The notes below the pieces were generated by a model. That model made no database searches and was not told the origin of the DNA. It worked only from the letters and a program-made list of their open reading frames with translations. Shown piece by piece: positions 34,143 through 46,237 of a stretch of DNA of 64,000 nt (the first letter of the stretch is position 1; each line of letters starts with the position of its first letter). Source of the stretch: Paracamarosporium sp. OC-R06-R3 (lineage: Eukaryota > Ascomycota > Dothideomycetes > Pleosporales > Didymosphaeriaceae); NCBI GenBank assembly GCA_019828545.1, contig JACVRA010000488.1, positions 1 through 64,000 on the forward strand, in the 5' to 3' direction. The position numbers and the translations under genes were made by a program.

Positions 34143-34898
34143 GCCCCGAGCCAGCTCTCGAAAGAGGCGGCGGGCGGATGTAGAGGGAAGTGCAACACAT
34201 CTATCATGGCATGAGCATCGTTCACTGCGGGTCAACTAGCATGTTCACTCGTTGCAGTTGACAATGACCATGTTTCGGGTATGATGGTTGTTTACACGGA
34301 GATTGCCAATTGTCGGGCAAACGGTCACAACCTCATGTACTATGCTTTCTACCTGGGATTGCTGATGGCACAGCGCCCATGGTGTTTGGGGATCGGCGTC
34401 TTCTCATGTCTCTTTACTATGGGTTTCTTCGGTTGGGCACAGCTATCATGAAATATGGTGAATGACTTAATATGTAAAACAAAGTAATGGATATGTATAT
34501 TATCCACCATGAGAGAACCGCGATGCAATGAGTGATGAAGTGACGACAGAGTGGGACCTTCAGTGAGACCCAAGGCAGATGGCATAAGTCAGGATCTTAT
34601 GAATCTGAGTAACTATACGCATCCGTGCACTGGACAAAGAAATGATAAATAGGGAGCGTGAATAGACCTGAGACAGTGAAAAGTGGACTCCGAAATAGGA
34701 CAACTGTGAGAGACGACAGACCAGGTTAGGTCGCACTTGCCCGATAAATCCGCGCCAAGACTAAGACCGCCGCATCCCTGTCCGTTCTTTGGCAAAACAT
34801 ACAGCGCATCGAGCTCAACGCCGCACCTGCACCACGCGCGGCGTCATCCACCAACTTCGGCGCGTGCATCGCGCAACTCTCTTCCCCACACGCGCACC
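34143..34898. other. Intergenic region upstream of NUP133
   Basis: Contains the 3' flank of the Stf2-like gene and the NUP133 promoter. An in-frame upstream ATG at 34737 would extend Nup133 by 54 poorly conserved-looking residues; I treat that part as leader. No other gene seen. Confidence 0.5.
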
Positions 34899-37800
34899 AT
34901 GTTTTCCCCCGAAGCTTCAATCCAAAGCGTGCGCAATTCACAGCGGAACCCACGCCGGCGCCCGCGCAACTCGACCGAACCCCAGCAACAGCAGCCTCGA
35001 CGAAAGCGCAGCAAGTTGGGAGACGAGACCTTTGTGTCTGTGGGAGACGACACAATCGACGACAATGAGAAAGGAAGCATCGGTCTGAATGGCCATGCAA
35101 GCCACGGCAGCGTAGAGTCGAGCCTGGTGCTGCTGGATATGCCCGTTCGCGAAAAGAAGGGAGCTGCAAAGCGCGTGTTTAAGGAAGACATTGCGTTATA
35201 TCTGGTGAGTTTCGCTGCGAGACAAGAGAAACATGCTCTTGCTAATACTTGTTTGCACAGAATAAGAACGAGAATTACAGCGTCAAGAGGCTGCCTAGCT
35301 TCCCATCAGCCCTCGCTGGCGGATCGAGTACGTTGTAGTCGCTTTCTTGTCTCTATGCCTTTCTCCTCTAACAACTGTGCAGCACCATTCCGCGCCTCCG
35401 CTCTCCCCGTGGCCGGCCTCGCGCTAGCTTTGACCTCCGATCAAGCCCTCGTGTGGGACTATGCCGGCGCGACAGGCGTCTCCAAAATTCTCGCCCTCCC
35501 CCTACCATCCGCTTTGAAAGGCGCCGAGCCCTTGCCACTGGGCGAAATCGTACGCAATGGACCGACGAACGACTTTGGCGTCGTGGCCGTCGCACCCTCG
35601 ACCGGAAAGATTGTATTTTGGGAGAGCATCGACAGCGCCGAGACACGTAGCCTTTTTACGCAACGCAAGCAGGGCATAGAAGGCGCGCTGAGACTATACT
35701 CTGGAGAACGCATAACACGCATAGTTGACGTAGATCATGCGGGCTATATCCTCGTCGTGAGCAGTGGTAGACTCGTTCAACTTACACTCAGGGATGCCCA
35801 AGGCCGTCCGAGCATTGCCACGACCGTTCTTAGCACTCCCAACGGATCTTCTGGCAGCCTGTTCAGTCTCAAGGGTCTGCTTGGTGGCGCGATTCGAAAG
35901 ACGATCGCATCGGTGAAGGCACATACATCTGAATCCAAAGGCCAAATGGAAGTCATCGCCGCGACTAGAAACGGGCTATTTCAGCTTTGGGACCTGAGTT
36001 GGTCCGGGCAACAGATATTCAAGCGCGAGATAGATGCGCGGGAAAAGATATTGAGCACAGTGCAGCAAGGAAGCCCGCCAGAGATGCGCGGACAACAAGA
36101 CGTTCATATACTGGATTTCGCAATAATGGGTCGCTCTCAAGAACCTGGTGTCACCAACCTCCTTGTTCTCGTGTCTCTTTCCGGTCGCAACATGCTCGAT
36201 TATTTCCTCTTGGAACTGGATATAACAGAACAGAGCGCGACGGTCAGTCGCGCGATTCCGTTACGCAATTACCGCCCTGCAGAATTATCAAAAGAACCCA
36301 TTGGGACGCTTCTGCTACCGGATCCTGGTCATACTGCATTTGTGCAGTTTCCAGATGCCATCGTCGTGGCATCGCTTGCCCAACCAGAGGAAAGCCCTGA
36401 AGCTCAGCTATTTACCGACTCTGGAACTTCCATTCTACCCTTCCAGGACGGTATTTACTTCAAATCGGATGCCAACGTGCGACCCGTAGGACACGCTTTG
36501 GAGCCCGCTAGCCGAAGGGACCAAACCTGCAGCGCGCTCGTCTTCATTCAAGACTTTGGTATCCTTCAAGTCAACGCCTTCGCTCGGTTGAATTCCGGGA
36601 GGCCAGGCAAACGTTCAAAGGTCAGTGCCGGAAGCAAACTAATGCAAGCAACTTTCTTCAGCACGGTACCTGGAACAATTTTAGATTTTGCTTCGAAAGG
36701 AAGGTACTCGTTCAGTCAGGAAGAAGTGGAAAAGGCAGCACTCAGAATCAGCACAGGTGTGTTGTCATCTTCCTTTGAACACTTCGAAGGAAACACTCTG
36801 TTGCTCGAAGAACAACTTCGCAAACGAGCTCTTGCTCTCCAGACCTTGAACTCGTATATACGCACCCAATTTCCCGATATATCATTTGTGGGCAGGTGGC
36901 AGTTATTGTGGCATGCGGAAAAACTTACTGCTGCTATATATCTCTGGGATTGGTATCAGAAACAGCTGCGAAAACAAGAAACACATCCCGATATATATCC
37001 AGAGAAGAACATTATGGGAGACATCATCAAAGCACTGCATGAAAAGTTCAAGACGCCAATCGACGAAACCAAAGGCGAAAAGGATCCGATCCGACAATTC
37101 TTCCTCAAAGATATTGACGCGCTCGAGATCTTGCTACCTTGGACGTGGAATTTTTTCAGACTCTTCTATATCGCTCCTGATCGTACAAAGAGCCTGAAAT
37201 CAATTATGCAACGCTTACGCGAAGCTGACGAGGTTTTGCTCACCGTGCTCGAGACGGCGTTTACCTTTCGAAAGGAGAACATCGAGCACTACGGGCTGGA
37301 TGCAGACACCTTGGACAGTGATGGCCTCTTAAGACCAGGCCAGGGCTACGACAAATTTTCCCAGAACATTTGGACTTCCACTCACAATCTTACGGCTTCT
37401 GTCCGGAGCATCGTTGATGCGGGCCGCAAATATGCAGATGATTGCTACGAGAAACGCGAAGAAGAAGGCGTTGCCCAGGAAGTCGCTCAACACAATCCTC
37501 GCCTTGTACGGATGAGCTGCCAGAACCACATTGAACGCTTCCGATGGGCTTTGGACCAGAGCGACGAGAAGAAGCGGTCGATGGGGAAGAGCTTAAGAGA
37601 CGAATGGAACACCAACGTCCGGCCGAAGCAAATCTATCACCTAGCGGGCATCGGTTTGGCCTCTGAAGGCATGAACCTTGCCGAACGATACCAAGATATG
37701 ACAACTTTAGTTGATCTCATCTGGGAAGAGACCCAGTATCTCGAGGAAGCTAAGACCGAAAACCACAGCAAGATGGTAGAAACCGAGATCAACTTGAAGC

Positions 37801-39181
37801 TTGGAAGGATCAAGGACCGCGTGGCTTCTTGCTTCAAACGATACGGAGAACAGTTTGCCGATGCGTATTTCATGAAGTACATTATCGTGAATCAATCAGG
37901 ACTACTCTTGAAAAGGGCGCAAGAGGAAAATGACAAAGACTTTCAGGCATCACTGACGAAGTTCCTGAGTGCTGATCCTTCACGCGCCAGGCTAAGCTGG
38001 ATCAACGACATTCGTGGGGAGCAATACTATGGCGATGCCGCATCAGATTTACAGGACGCGACTGAAAAAGAGACCAACATTTGGTGCAATACTGTGGAGC
38101 TGTCGATAGCAAAGCTGTCTGTCATGGCACAGGCAGAGGCGGATATGGAGAGACTAGGCTCAGAACTGGTTGGTGACCACGCGAAGCTCAAGGAGCACAG
38201 GGATTACCAGCACAAGATCGAAAACGACCTAGAGGTGGCAAACATTCAAAACCAACTATATGAGCACGTACTCCCTACCATCACGACAGCAATGGATGAT
38301 GAATCCGCTGTACAGTTACTTATGACTGAATACGGCCAAGGACGCCTGACCGAGCGACCGGCTCTGCAGCACCTGCTTCAACAGGGTTTCGAACAGTTGG
38401 TTCAGCATCGAGTATTAGAGCCATGTCTATTAATCGACGTTCTAACCCTCATGGTGTACGATGGTGCGACAGATGCGACGGACCCTGATGCGTGGAATCC
38501 ATTTGCGCTCGCTTTGAGGGTGTTAGCCTTGAACAATCTTCAGCGAACAGTTGGCAAAGGGTTGCCCGGTCTTATCTGGAAGAGGGTGTTGCTACAAGAT
38601 GATTGGGCGGAAATCAACTCTACCCAGAATCTTTCAAACGAGGCCATGGCCGAATACCTCAGCCAGACAATCGCAGGGATGACAGTCAAAACATTGATTG
38701 GGTGGATGTTAGACGGTGAGCAAAGTGTGCGTTGGTTTGAAGGAAGGTATGGTGCTAACTGGTTATAGGTGAGGCAAGTATACTGAAAAACGTTCATCCT
38801 CGACGAGTACGCGACATGTTTGGCTCAGGCTGCACCGACGGCGAATTCTGTCTGCGATTTCCTGAGGAAGATCTACGAAAACCCATCATCCAGGACAACC
38901 TGTCGGACGAAATCATGATCAAAGATCTTGTTGACAACCACCGTTTGGAAGACTGGTTCGACGCAACCATGGGAGCAGGATCTAACCTCGCTCGTGCAGA
39001 GCGGGAAGATCCCGAAGCATACGGGCAGCAGGCCGACCACGATCCGATGGCGCAGAAGACTACCGTGCTCTCCGACGTAGAGCCGGTATCCGAGCGTGTG
39101 GAGCCGGCAGTCGGAGGGTTCGATGCCCAAGAACAGCACGAACACATCGTGGATCAGGATGTGGAGATGCAGGGTTCGTAG
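34899..39181 (+). CDS. NUP133: Nuclear pore protein Nup133
   Basis: Exons 34899-35204, 35261-35327, 35383-38715 and 38769-39181 give 1372 residues, the usual size for fungal Nup133. The basic Ser/Arg-rich N-terminus leads into a beta-propeller beginning NENYSVKRLPSFPSAL and including QALVWDYAGATGVSKIL and LFQLWDLSW. From about residue 560 the protein is alpha-helical, the solenoid that joins the Y-complex (Nup84 complex). The last exon supplies ASILKNVHPRRVRDMFG and an acidic tail. Introns 1 and 2 (56 and 55 bases) add up to a multiple of three, so the genomic frame stays open through both; splicing is supported by consensus sites and by the restored NENYSVKRLP motif. Nup133 scaffolds the pore membrane. 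Confidence 0.9.
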
Positions 39182-40638
39182 AATGGACGGGTGTGGATCA
39201 TTATCTTTCGTGTCAAGAAAATTATTAAGATTGCGCTTCGGGGCATATTATGGGGTCGGCGTCGGAGTCAATGTTAGCATTGGGAATGGCGTTTTGCTAC
39301 ATGGTCGCGCCAAAGTATTGCACGCGCGGCAATGACTGCGGTCTCGTTCAGTCTCTTTTTTGTACAATTACCTACTAGGGAAGCCTTGCAGAGGGCTTTG
39401 GCTGAATGGAACTTGACTGAGGGCGGTGGAAAAGTTAATCCATCCATGCCATGTGCGCGTGACAATGGGTAATGGTGAATGCGAGGTTAGACGGACTGGC
39501 TCAATTGAGGTCTGGAACCTTGTATCAACGTCCCGAAATATGGGGCGGTGGAAGACGGAGTGGCTGAAGCGAGATGAGATGATAGGCGCGACGGCAGAAG
39601 CGAGACCTTGCTTGCGGTTCACCCGCGTGCTGTTCTTCATGCGGTGCGTGTCGGGGGCCTTTTCTCACCCAAGCAAGGAGCAAACAAAGCTAGAGGGCTG
39701 TTATGATGCAATGCGTAGGGGTGCGTCTCTGTCAAAGCTGCCAGGCACACGAGGGGTGACGGCGCGGTGGAGTGGTTCTCGACCGTTGCGAGCGAAAACT
39801 TGGGCAGCGCTACAGAGCAACGGCGCGGATGCGGCTGGCGAGCGGACAGCATGGCAGAATGCGTCGCACCAGCTGGGGCGAGTGGTGTGCTGTGCATGAG
39901 GGGCCTGAGGCGTGTACGTTGGGACAGCACACGCAGCAGAAGCGAGGCTCTGGACGACGATCAAGGTGCTGTGTCTGGACGACAATCAAGGCGCTCTGTA
40001 GGCAGCGGAGCGGAGCCGCCATGTCCACGCCGTGAGATTGCGAGTCACGTGGCTCATGCGTCGTCCAAAATAGACGGATGGCACCTTCCGCATTGCGCCT
40101 GGGGAGCGCCTGCCGCCAGTTACGCGCGCCGACGCAGACGCTCAACAGCCAGAGCAGACGAGAAGACGGTGAAGAGAATGGCAGAGGAACGGCCGAGGGC
40201 GCGCCGCGGTGCAGCAGTCGGCGGCGGCGTGTGTACCTGTCGCCCCCGTCGCCAGAGCCCGTCCGCCGGCGTGCCCTGCGTGAATGCCAGTGCCAATGCG
40301 GTCCCAGCGGCCCGTGCGCCAGCTTTAGCGCCTTGACCGACCCTCGCATCCCAGCCCGCCCCTTCTGCCAAAGCCTTCCTACACCGACCCCATTGCCAAC
40401 GTCTCTCATTCTCACTCCCGCCGCATTCTTCTCCCACGCAGCAGCAGCAGCTCCCCCCAGGGTCAAGCGACTCGCCGCTGCTCTCGCATTCTTGTCTCGC
40501 CGCCCCAACTCCCCCCGGCCGCCGCGACCGCACCCTCTTCCTCTCCGCCGCGTCGCCTGCTTAGCCCCCAAGCGTCCGCTTCGGCTGCGGCCCGACTTGC
40601 AACACCTCCACAGCTGAAGACAGCACACGAGCGGCACA
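39182..40638. other. Long upstream region of the casein kinase gene
   Basis: About 1.45 kb of promoter and probable long leader. The last ~300 bases are C-rich and pyrimidine-rich, as in many fungal leaders. A 25-base tandem duplication lies at 39949-39998. Overlapping frames on both strands here are GC-driven and show no protein features. Confidence 0.55.
39949..39998. repeat. 25-base tandem duplication
   Basis: Units 39949-39973 and 39974-39998 match at 22 of 25 positions. They lie about 650 bases upstream of the casein kinase start codon. Confidence 0.85.
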
Positions 40639-42336
40639 ATGGCTTCTGGCAGCAGCTCGTCCAACGTCGTCGGCGTGCACTACCGCGTCGGCAAGAAGAT
40701 TGGCGAGGGCTCCTTCGGCGTCATCTTCGAAGGCACCAACCTGCTCAACCAGCAGCAGGTTGCCATCAAGTTCGAGCCTCGCAAGAGCGATGCTCCCCAG
40801 CTGCGCGATGAGTACCGCACGTACAAGATCCTCGTAGGATGCCGTGAGTAGACCCCTTTCCGCTTCCTTTTGACGCATCCCATGCTGCACGCTGCAAACA
40901 GCTCCACCAGTCATTTCCCATGCAATTGGGATGGGTGTGCGGCTTCTTCAATCACGCCGTTGCTGTACAGTGATGCCGGTATCGTCGTATCAGACTCACC
41001 GCCTCGGCTACTCTGCTCCTCCATCAGCCCGATTATCAGGGTCTTATTTGAACTGTTGGACATGCACTAACGCTATCACAGCTGGCATCCCCAACGTATA
41101 CTACTTTGGACAGGAGGGCCTCCACAACATACTGGTCATTGACCTGCTGGGCCCCAGCTTGGAAGACCTGTTCGACCACTGCAACCGGAAGTTCTCCATC
41201 AAGACCGTGGTCATGGTAGCAAAGCAGATGGTCCGTAGCTCCTCGATTCCTCGCTTCTTCCTTACCTAACATGGCCTAGTTGTCGCGTGTACAAACCATC
41301 CATGAGAAGAACTTGATCTACCGAGATATCAAGCCCGACAACTTCCTCATCGGCCGACCTGGCTCCAAGAGTGCCAATGTCATTCACGTCGTCGACTTTG
41401 GCATGGCCAAGCAGTATCGCGATCCCAAGACAAAGCAACACATCCCGTACAGAGAACGCAAGTCGCTGTCCGGAACTGCACGATACATGAGCATCAACAC
41501 GCATCTCGGAAGAGAGCAATCACGACGAGATGATCTGGAGGCGCTTGGTCACGTTTTTATGTACTTTCTCAGAGGCGGACTCCCGTGGCAGGGTCTCAAG
41601 GCAGCCACCAACAAGCAAAAGTACGAGAAGATTGGCGAGAAGAAGCAGACTACCCCGATCAAGGATTTGTGCGATGGATTCCCTGGTATGTTGATGTTAG
41701 GGTTTACAGTGGATCACCTGCTAATATGTCACAGAGGAGTTCAACAAGTACCTCAGCTACGTTCGCAATCTTGGCTTCGAGGACACACCCGACTACGACT
41801 ACCTGCGCGAGTTGTTCACGCAGGCGCTAAAGAGCACTGGCGAGGTGGAGGACGGCGAGTATGATTGGATGAAGCTCAACAACGGCAAGGGCTGGGAACA
41901 GATGAAGTCACATCCTTCAGCTGTCCAACAGCTGCACCACAACGTAAACCCAAACTCATCGACTGCGGTCAACGTTCACGGTCAACCGCACGCCAGGCAA
42001 CAAAAGACGCACCTCCCCGTCGACCATCACCGTTTGAATGCGGACCTCCCAAAGCCCGGAGCGACACGGGGCCCGCCCGGAAGAAGCCCAAGAGAGCTCC
42101 AGCAGGGCAAATACGGCCATCCGGATGCAGTCAAGCGGAAGAGCGCAGCCGAGCTAGCACCGCCAGAAGGCTCAACGCAAGCTCAGTTCCAGCACAGCCA
42201 GCCGAACCTCACCAGCAACCGTGCGACACCCGTACAAAGTCCCAATGCTCAGCCGCCGAGGCAACAACAGGCCGATAAACCGAGCTTCGGGAAGAAACTA
42301 ATGAACGTGCTGTGCTGTGGTGGAGGCGGGGCCTAG
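40639..42336 (+). CDS. YCK2: Casein kinase 1, plasma-membrane (Yck1/2) type
   Basis: Four exons (40639-40843, 41082-41230, 41280-41685, 41735-42336) give 453 residues. The kinase domain (about 14-300) has the glycine loop [13 protein letters not shown], the lysine in VAIKFEP, the catalytic loop [20 protein letters not shown] in place of DFG-L, and the CK1 signature [24 protein letters not shown] Gln/Pro/Asn-rich tail of about 130 residues ends in VLCCGGGGA. The cysteine pair near the C-terminus is the palmitoylation type that anchors Yck kinases to membranes. Yeast homologues act in glucose sensing, endocytosis and morphogenesis. The 238-base first intron is unusually long for this window. 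Confidence 0.95.
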
Positions 42337-43716
42337 GTGGTCTGGTTGCCGTTACAGTCCCAAATGCGTGCTTACAATAATGCACCAGCGCGAAGCCAGC
42401 GCTGAAATTTTTTTTTACATTTTCATTGCGGATACATTGCATTCTGGAGTCAGTCAAATTCCGTCCTTGATTGAGCGAAGCGACGGCCGTCACCAATAAC
42501 TACACTGCTACACATGGGTTTTGCGCGTCTCTTTCTTTCCTCTTTTGAAACTGTATAGGTATTTTGTAATGATTGGGCTTTTTTGGCTATACTATACTAT
42601 AGACGGCTTGGGAGGGCACCGCAAAACCATTTTCCTTGTTCCTTTTTTTCCTGCTCCTTTTTCTTTCTTCTGTTGGCGCAGCGACAGGCTAGGCTACTGC
42701 TACTGCTACTACTGGTACTGTTACTGTTAGTAATGCAACGATGGACGACCTTGCGACTCTAAATAAGCTCGCTGTTTCTGCCTGCCTGCCTGGCTCACTG
42801 GCTGGCTGATGTACGCGGATCGATCGAGGGTGCTGCTGTCTGTCTACTGTCTGTCTACTGTATGCCTGTCTACCTTCCTGCTCGTCTGCCTGTACAGAAG
42901 GAAGGATTAGCGGATTATTCATTTCTTTTTCCTTCTTCTTCCTCCTGGTGCCTGCCTGCCTGCCATCCTGCCATTCTGTTGCTGTGCTGAGCGGGTGGCG
43001 CTGGGGTTTTTCTTAGCGGGGTGTAAGTACGGCTTGGTGGCTTGGTTTGGTTTGCGGCGTGGGCGTTTTAGGCGTGGGTGTTGGGCTTGGTGAGGTTGAG
43101 TTTTTGAGGGGGTTAGTTAGGGTGTGTGTGGGTGTGGGTGGGAGATGAAGGATAGGAGGTGAGGGGGGGAGGGGGGAGAAGGAAGGTGGTGTGGGGAGGA
43201 GTGGAGTGTAGATTGAGAATGGATGGATGGTGGCTTGTGCTTTTTGAATGTCTTTTTTTTGGGAGGGAGGTGATTGGTTTGGAGTGGTGTGATGTGTGCT
43301 ATTTGAATGTGTGATGTTCTTTGTGTGACTGGCTGGAGTGGTGCTGTGAGGGTGTTGGTGGGTGGTCTTCGGTCCACTGCTCTCCTTTCTATCTTCCATG
43401 TGTGAGGTGCGGAGTGGTGTATATCGGAACAAGTAAGGACCAGGGTAGTGATCGTAGTCAGTTACCTGAGATGAATTGAAAGGACAGGAAGGCGGTGGGT
43501 GTTGCGAGTTTGTAGGTGAGGAGCAAGGTGTGGAATGGGTAAGTGTGTGTGAGGGTTTTGGTGGTTTATGCGTGGACTATTGTGCTCGAGTCTGTAGGAC
43601 TGAGAAACTGTGGGAAAAGTTATAAGGGGTATAAGGGCCGTATTGTGGTCGATAGATGGACAGTGTGATAACACACGTCAAGGTTCACGTTTAAATGCAA
43701 TGTGTTCTATCGTGCT
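42337..43716. other. Low-complexity intergenic region
   Basis: Lies between the convergent kinase and HET genes. Around 42776-42900 there are CTGC and CTGT tetranucleotide runs. From about 43010 to 43560 the plus strand is strongly T/G-rich with GGGTGTG-type repeats. No gene is supported; Pro/Thr-rich minus frames here are products of base bias. Confidence 0.6.
42776..42900. repeat. CTGC/CTGT tetranucleotide-rich tract
   Basis: Imperfect runs of CTGC, GGCT and TGTC units, including a repeated CTGTCTGTCTACTG pattern, in the 3' flank of the kinase gene. Confidence 0.65.
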
Positions 43717-45819
43717 CTACCCCAACCTGACATCGACCTCCTCTCTACCCGCCTCATCGCTGTCCCAGAAACTAGCAAACACCCTCCCCACACACCTCCG
43801 GTAGGCAATGTCCCCGTCCCACTCAACCCACAGCACATTAACGCACTCGTATTTCCACTCGTCTCCCATCTTGCAGTTTCGCCACTCGCGACATGGCACG
43901 TCGCAGCTTGGGTGCGCATATTTGGCCTCGGGAGCAACGTCCTTCCGCAGTGTCATCCTGCTTATGGCAATAAGGGAGCACGAGGTTCCACTAAAATGGG
44001 TGGTGGATGATTCGCGTGCGTGGGTTTCCAGGAGGCCGACGATTCGGGATGAGGGAGGGTGGACGAGGAAGTGGCGTGTGTGGGACTCGGATGGGTGGGA
44101 GAAGAAGTCTTCGTTTGTTGAATGATTAGAGATGGTGAGGGTGAGGCGAGTAGTGCGGAATGTGAGAATGGGCGAGTAGGACGTTGGAGATGGGGGTGGT
44201 GGATGGGTTGATGTGACTAGGGGGACGGGAAGGCGGACGGGATATTGGCCCGGCTGTGCGTAGGTATCATTAGAGGAAGAATCCGAGGTCTTGTAATAAG
44301 AGTTGTCTACTTCCTCTGGCGCCATTGTTTGGATGTTTGTTTTCAGGATCTGGATGCATGGGTTCAAGGTCGCGGTGTATAGGTTAGTAGTGTGAAGGCT
44401 CGGACCGCCGTCAATGTAAGGATGCAGAATGTTCCACCAGCCTAGATTCGCCACACCTTGCCAGCTGATCCAGCTCCAACTTGGGAAAGCTCGGATTACA
44501 TGCCCGTCTTTGTCTTTTCTCTGTTCACAGGTAGCGTCCATCCGCCACAGTAGAGCGCCTGCAAAGAACATCTCTGGCAAGCCAAATAGAATGCCACCTC
44601 GCATGGCGCGTCCCATACCGGTGATAATGGCTTGAAATGCATTGAGCGCATCATCTTGGTACGAAAGCTGGCGTTTGCTATACTCCTTAGCCATGTCAGC
44701 GTAGGTGAGTAGATTTGGCCACCTCGTCAGGATGAACCTGGAAGCAGAAGACGTCTCCGGCATGACGGCCCAGCTGACTTCATTGCCATTCTCTTGGACA
44801 AACACCCTATGACACCTCCACGATACGGTGTTGTGGTGGAATATCAGAACGCGTGGAGATAGCATCCATTCCTGGAAACACCATGCCCGTGAATGGTAAG
44901 GTTCGTAGTCTTCGGAGACGTTGTGCAGGGCACGTCTTGGTTGATCAGATGTCACGCTGAGTGTGGGAGTGAATGTCAGCTCATAATAAGGCCTCGAGCG
45001 CGGACGCTGGATACCAAGGAGCCCGAAGTCCCCGTGTGCGCCTTCGCATGCGGCGATCGTCAGATAGGCGTTTGCGTAGATAGATGCCATGGCTTGAAGC
45101 TGCGCGCTTTTATGCTCGTAGTCATCTTGGATGATGCAGAAGCGGTCTACCCAGAGGTATTTAATCCCGATCTCCTTGGCGAGACTCATGCTGTCCTGGA
45201 TGGTCTGCGGTAGATGAAACCCATTTGGTGGCTGCGCGAAGGCTCCTTCACAGCACAGAGCATCGAATGTAGAGAGCGTAGTCCAGAACACCTCGCCAAC
45301 GGTGGGTCCCCAGCAGTAACTGAGGGCCACGTATCTGCTAGGGTCAGTCTGCTTTACCAAACATTGTCGTTCGACATCGATGAACAGTAAACCAGTTGCG
45401 GCCTCGAGTCTGGACCAAGGATCTGTGATTGAATGGCAGGAGCCAGAATGGTCATTGTTGCATGTCTGGATCCAACGGCGTATCTGGTCAGTATCGATCC
45501 ATTGGTCATTCACCATGACAGCAGGGGCTTCCTCAGGAGCGGATGGACCACCAACAACACGCATGCCAAACATGCCACCGGCGACCCCTAGCGCAAAATT
45601 TGTGCCTGCCTTAGAAACCATGATATCCTCGCTGTCGCTGTACTGTTTTCCTGCCGCCTTTGTGTTTATGGCGTCTACAACGATTTGGCAAGTCGCACAT
45701 GTGTGAGCCCTAAAATCACCGAGTGTAGCACCAATCTTGGTGTAGGTCGAGTGGGCTTCGTAAGCTCCTGCTGCTAGAGCGCAGAGGTGGCAGATATTGG
45801 AGACGGACATTTCAAACAC
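43717..45819 (-). CDS. HET-domain (heterokaryon incompatibility) protein
   Basis: A single exon of 700 residues (Met at 45819 or four codons later). The HET core spans about residues 165-320: YVALSYCWG, then LPQTIQDSMSLAKEIGIKYLWVDRFCIIQDD, AQLQAMASIYANAYLTIAACEG and SRAWCFQEWMLSPRVLIFH, the three usual blocks. The N-terminus has a cysteine pattern (CHLC ... CATC). The C-terminal ~200 residues are Ser/Thr/Pro-rich, without WD repeats or NACHT domain. HET proteins trigger death when genetically different hyphae fuse; many paralogues exist per genome and most are untested. Whether this one acts in allorecognition is unknown. Confidence 0.92.
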   Translation of the reverse strand: MFEMSVSNICHLCALAAGAYEAHSTYTKIGATLGDFRAHTCATCQIVVDAINTKAAGKQYSDSEDIMVSKAGTNFALGVAGGMFGMRVVGGPSAPEEAPAVMVNDQWIDTDQIRRWIQTCNNDHSGSCHSITDPWSRLEAATGLLFIDVERQCLVKQTDPSRYVALSYCWGPTVGEVFWTTLSTFDALCCEGAFAQPPNGFHLPQTIQDSMSLAKEIGIKYLWVDRFCIIQDDYEHKSAQLQAMASIYANAYLTIAACEGAHGDFGLLGIQRPRSRPYYELTFTPTLSVTSDQPRRALHNVSEDYEPYHSRAWCFQEWMLSPRVLIFHHNTVSWRCHRVFVQENGNEVSWAVMPETSSASRFILTRWPNLLTYADMAKEYSKRQLSYQDDALNAFQAIITGMGRAMRGGILFGLPEMFFAGALLWRMDATCEQRKDKDGHVIRAFPSWSWISWQGVANLGWWNILHPYIDGGPSLHTTNLYTATLNPCIQILKTNIQTMAPEEVDNSYYKTSDSSSNDTYAQPGQYPVRLPVPLVTSTHPPPPSPTSYSPILTFRTTRLTLTISNHSTNEDFFSHPSESHTRHFLVHPPSSRIVGLLETHARESSTTHFSGTSCSLIAISRMTLRKDVAPEAKYAHPSCDVPCREWRNCKMGDEWKYECVNVLWVEWDGDIAYRRCVGRVFASFWDSDEAGREEVDVRLG

Positions 45820-46237
45820 TCAGCTCTTCCAGGCTGAACTGGTACTTTCAAAGCAAAGCTTTTTGGATATCATCTAGCTTTGTACTGCGATCTTGGGGTA
45901 GTACGGAGCTGGCTCCCGAAGGAGACTCGGAGCAGAAACAAGGCCGCCCATAGCACCGGAAGAAAATGAGATCATAAGATCCATTTAACGAGAGAGCGAA
46001 CAAACCAATCGCAAGCCAAGTCCGGATCAGGTCGTCCTGTGAGATGTGGGGGCGGAAGATGGTGGGGGATGGTTAGCTAGTGAAAGTGCAGCCGAGGCGG
46101 TGCTTGGCGCGTACCGGTTCCGCTGCTGTCAACGCGACCTCACGACTTTCGACATCTTTGCGCACCCCTGCAAATCCATTCGCGCACGCCTTTGACGACC
46201 CTCGCTCATCGCCGAATCGACACAGAATCTGCCCCTG
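45820..46237. promoter_or_regulatory. Divergent promoter between the HET and SWC4 genes
   Basis: 418 bases separate the two start codons. No distinct regulatory site was identified. Confidence 0.5.

Noticed and set aside
39767..40664. 189- and 284-codon frames on both strands upstream of casein kinase
   Set aside because: GC-rich leader and promoter sequence; Arg/Pro/Cys-rich translation without motifs.
43013..43432. Pro/Thr/His-rich minus frame
   Set aside because: Produced by a T/G-rich low-complexity strand, not a gene.
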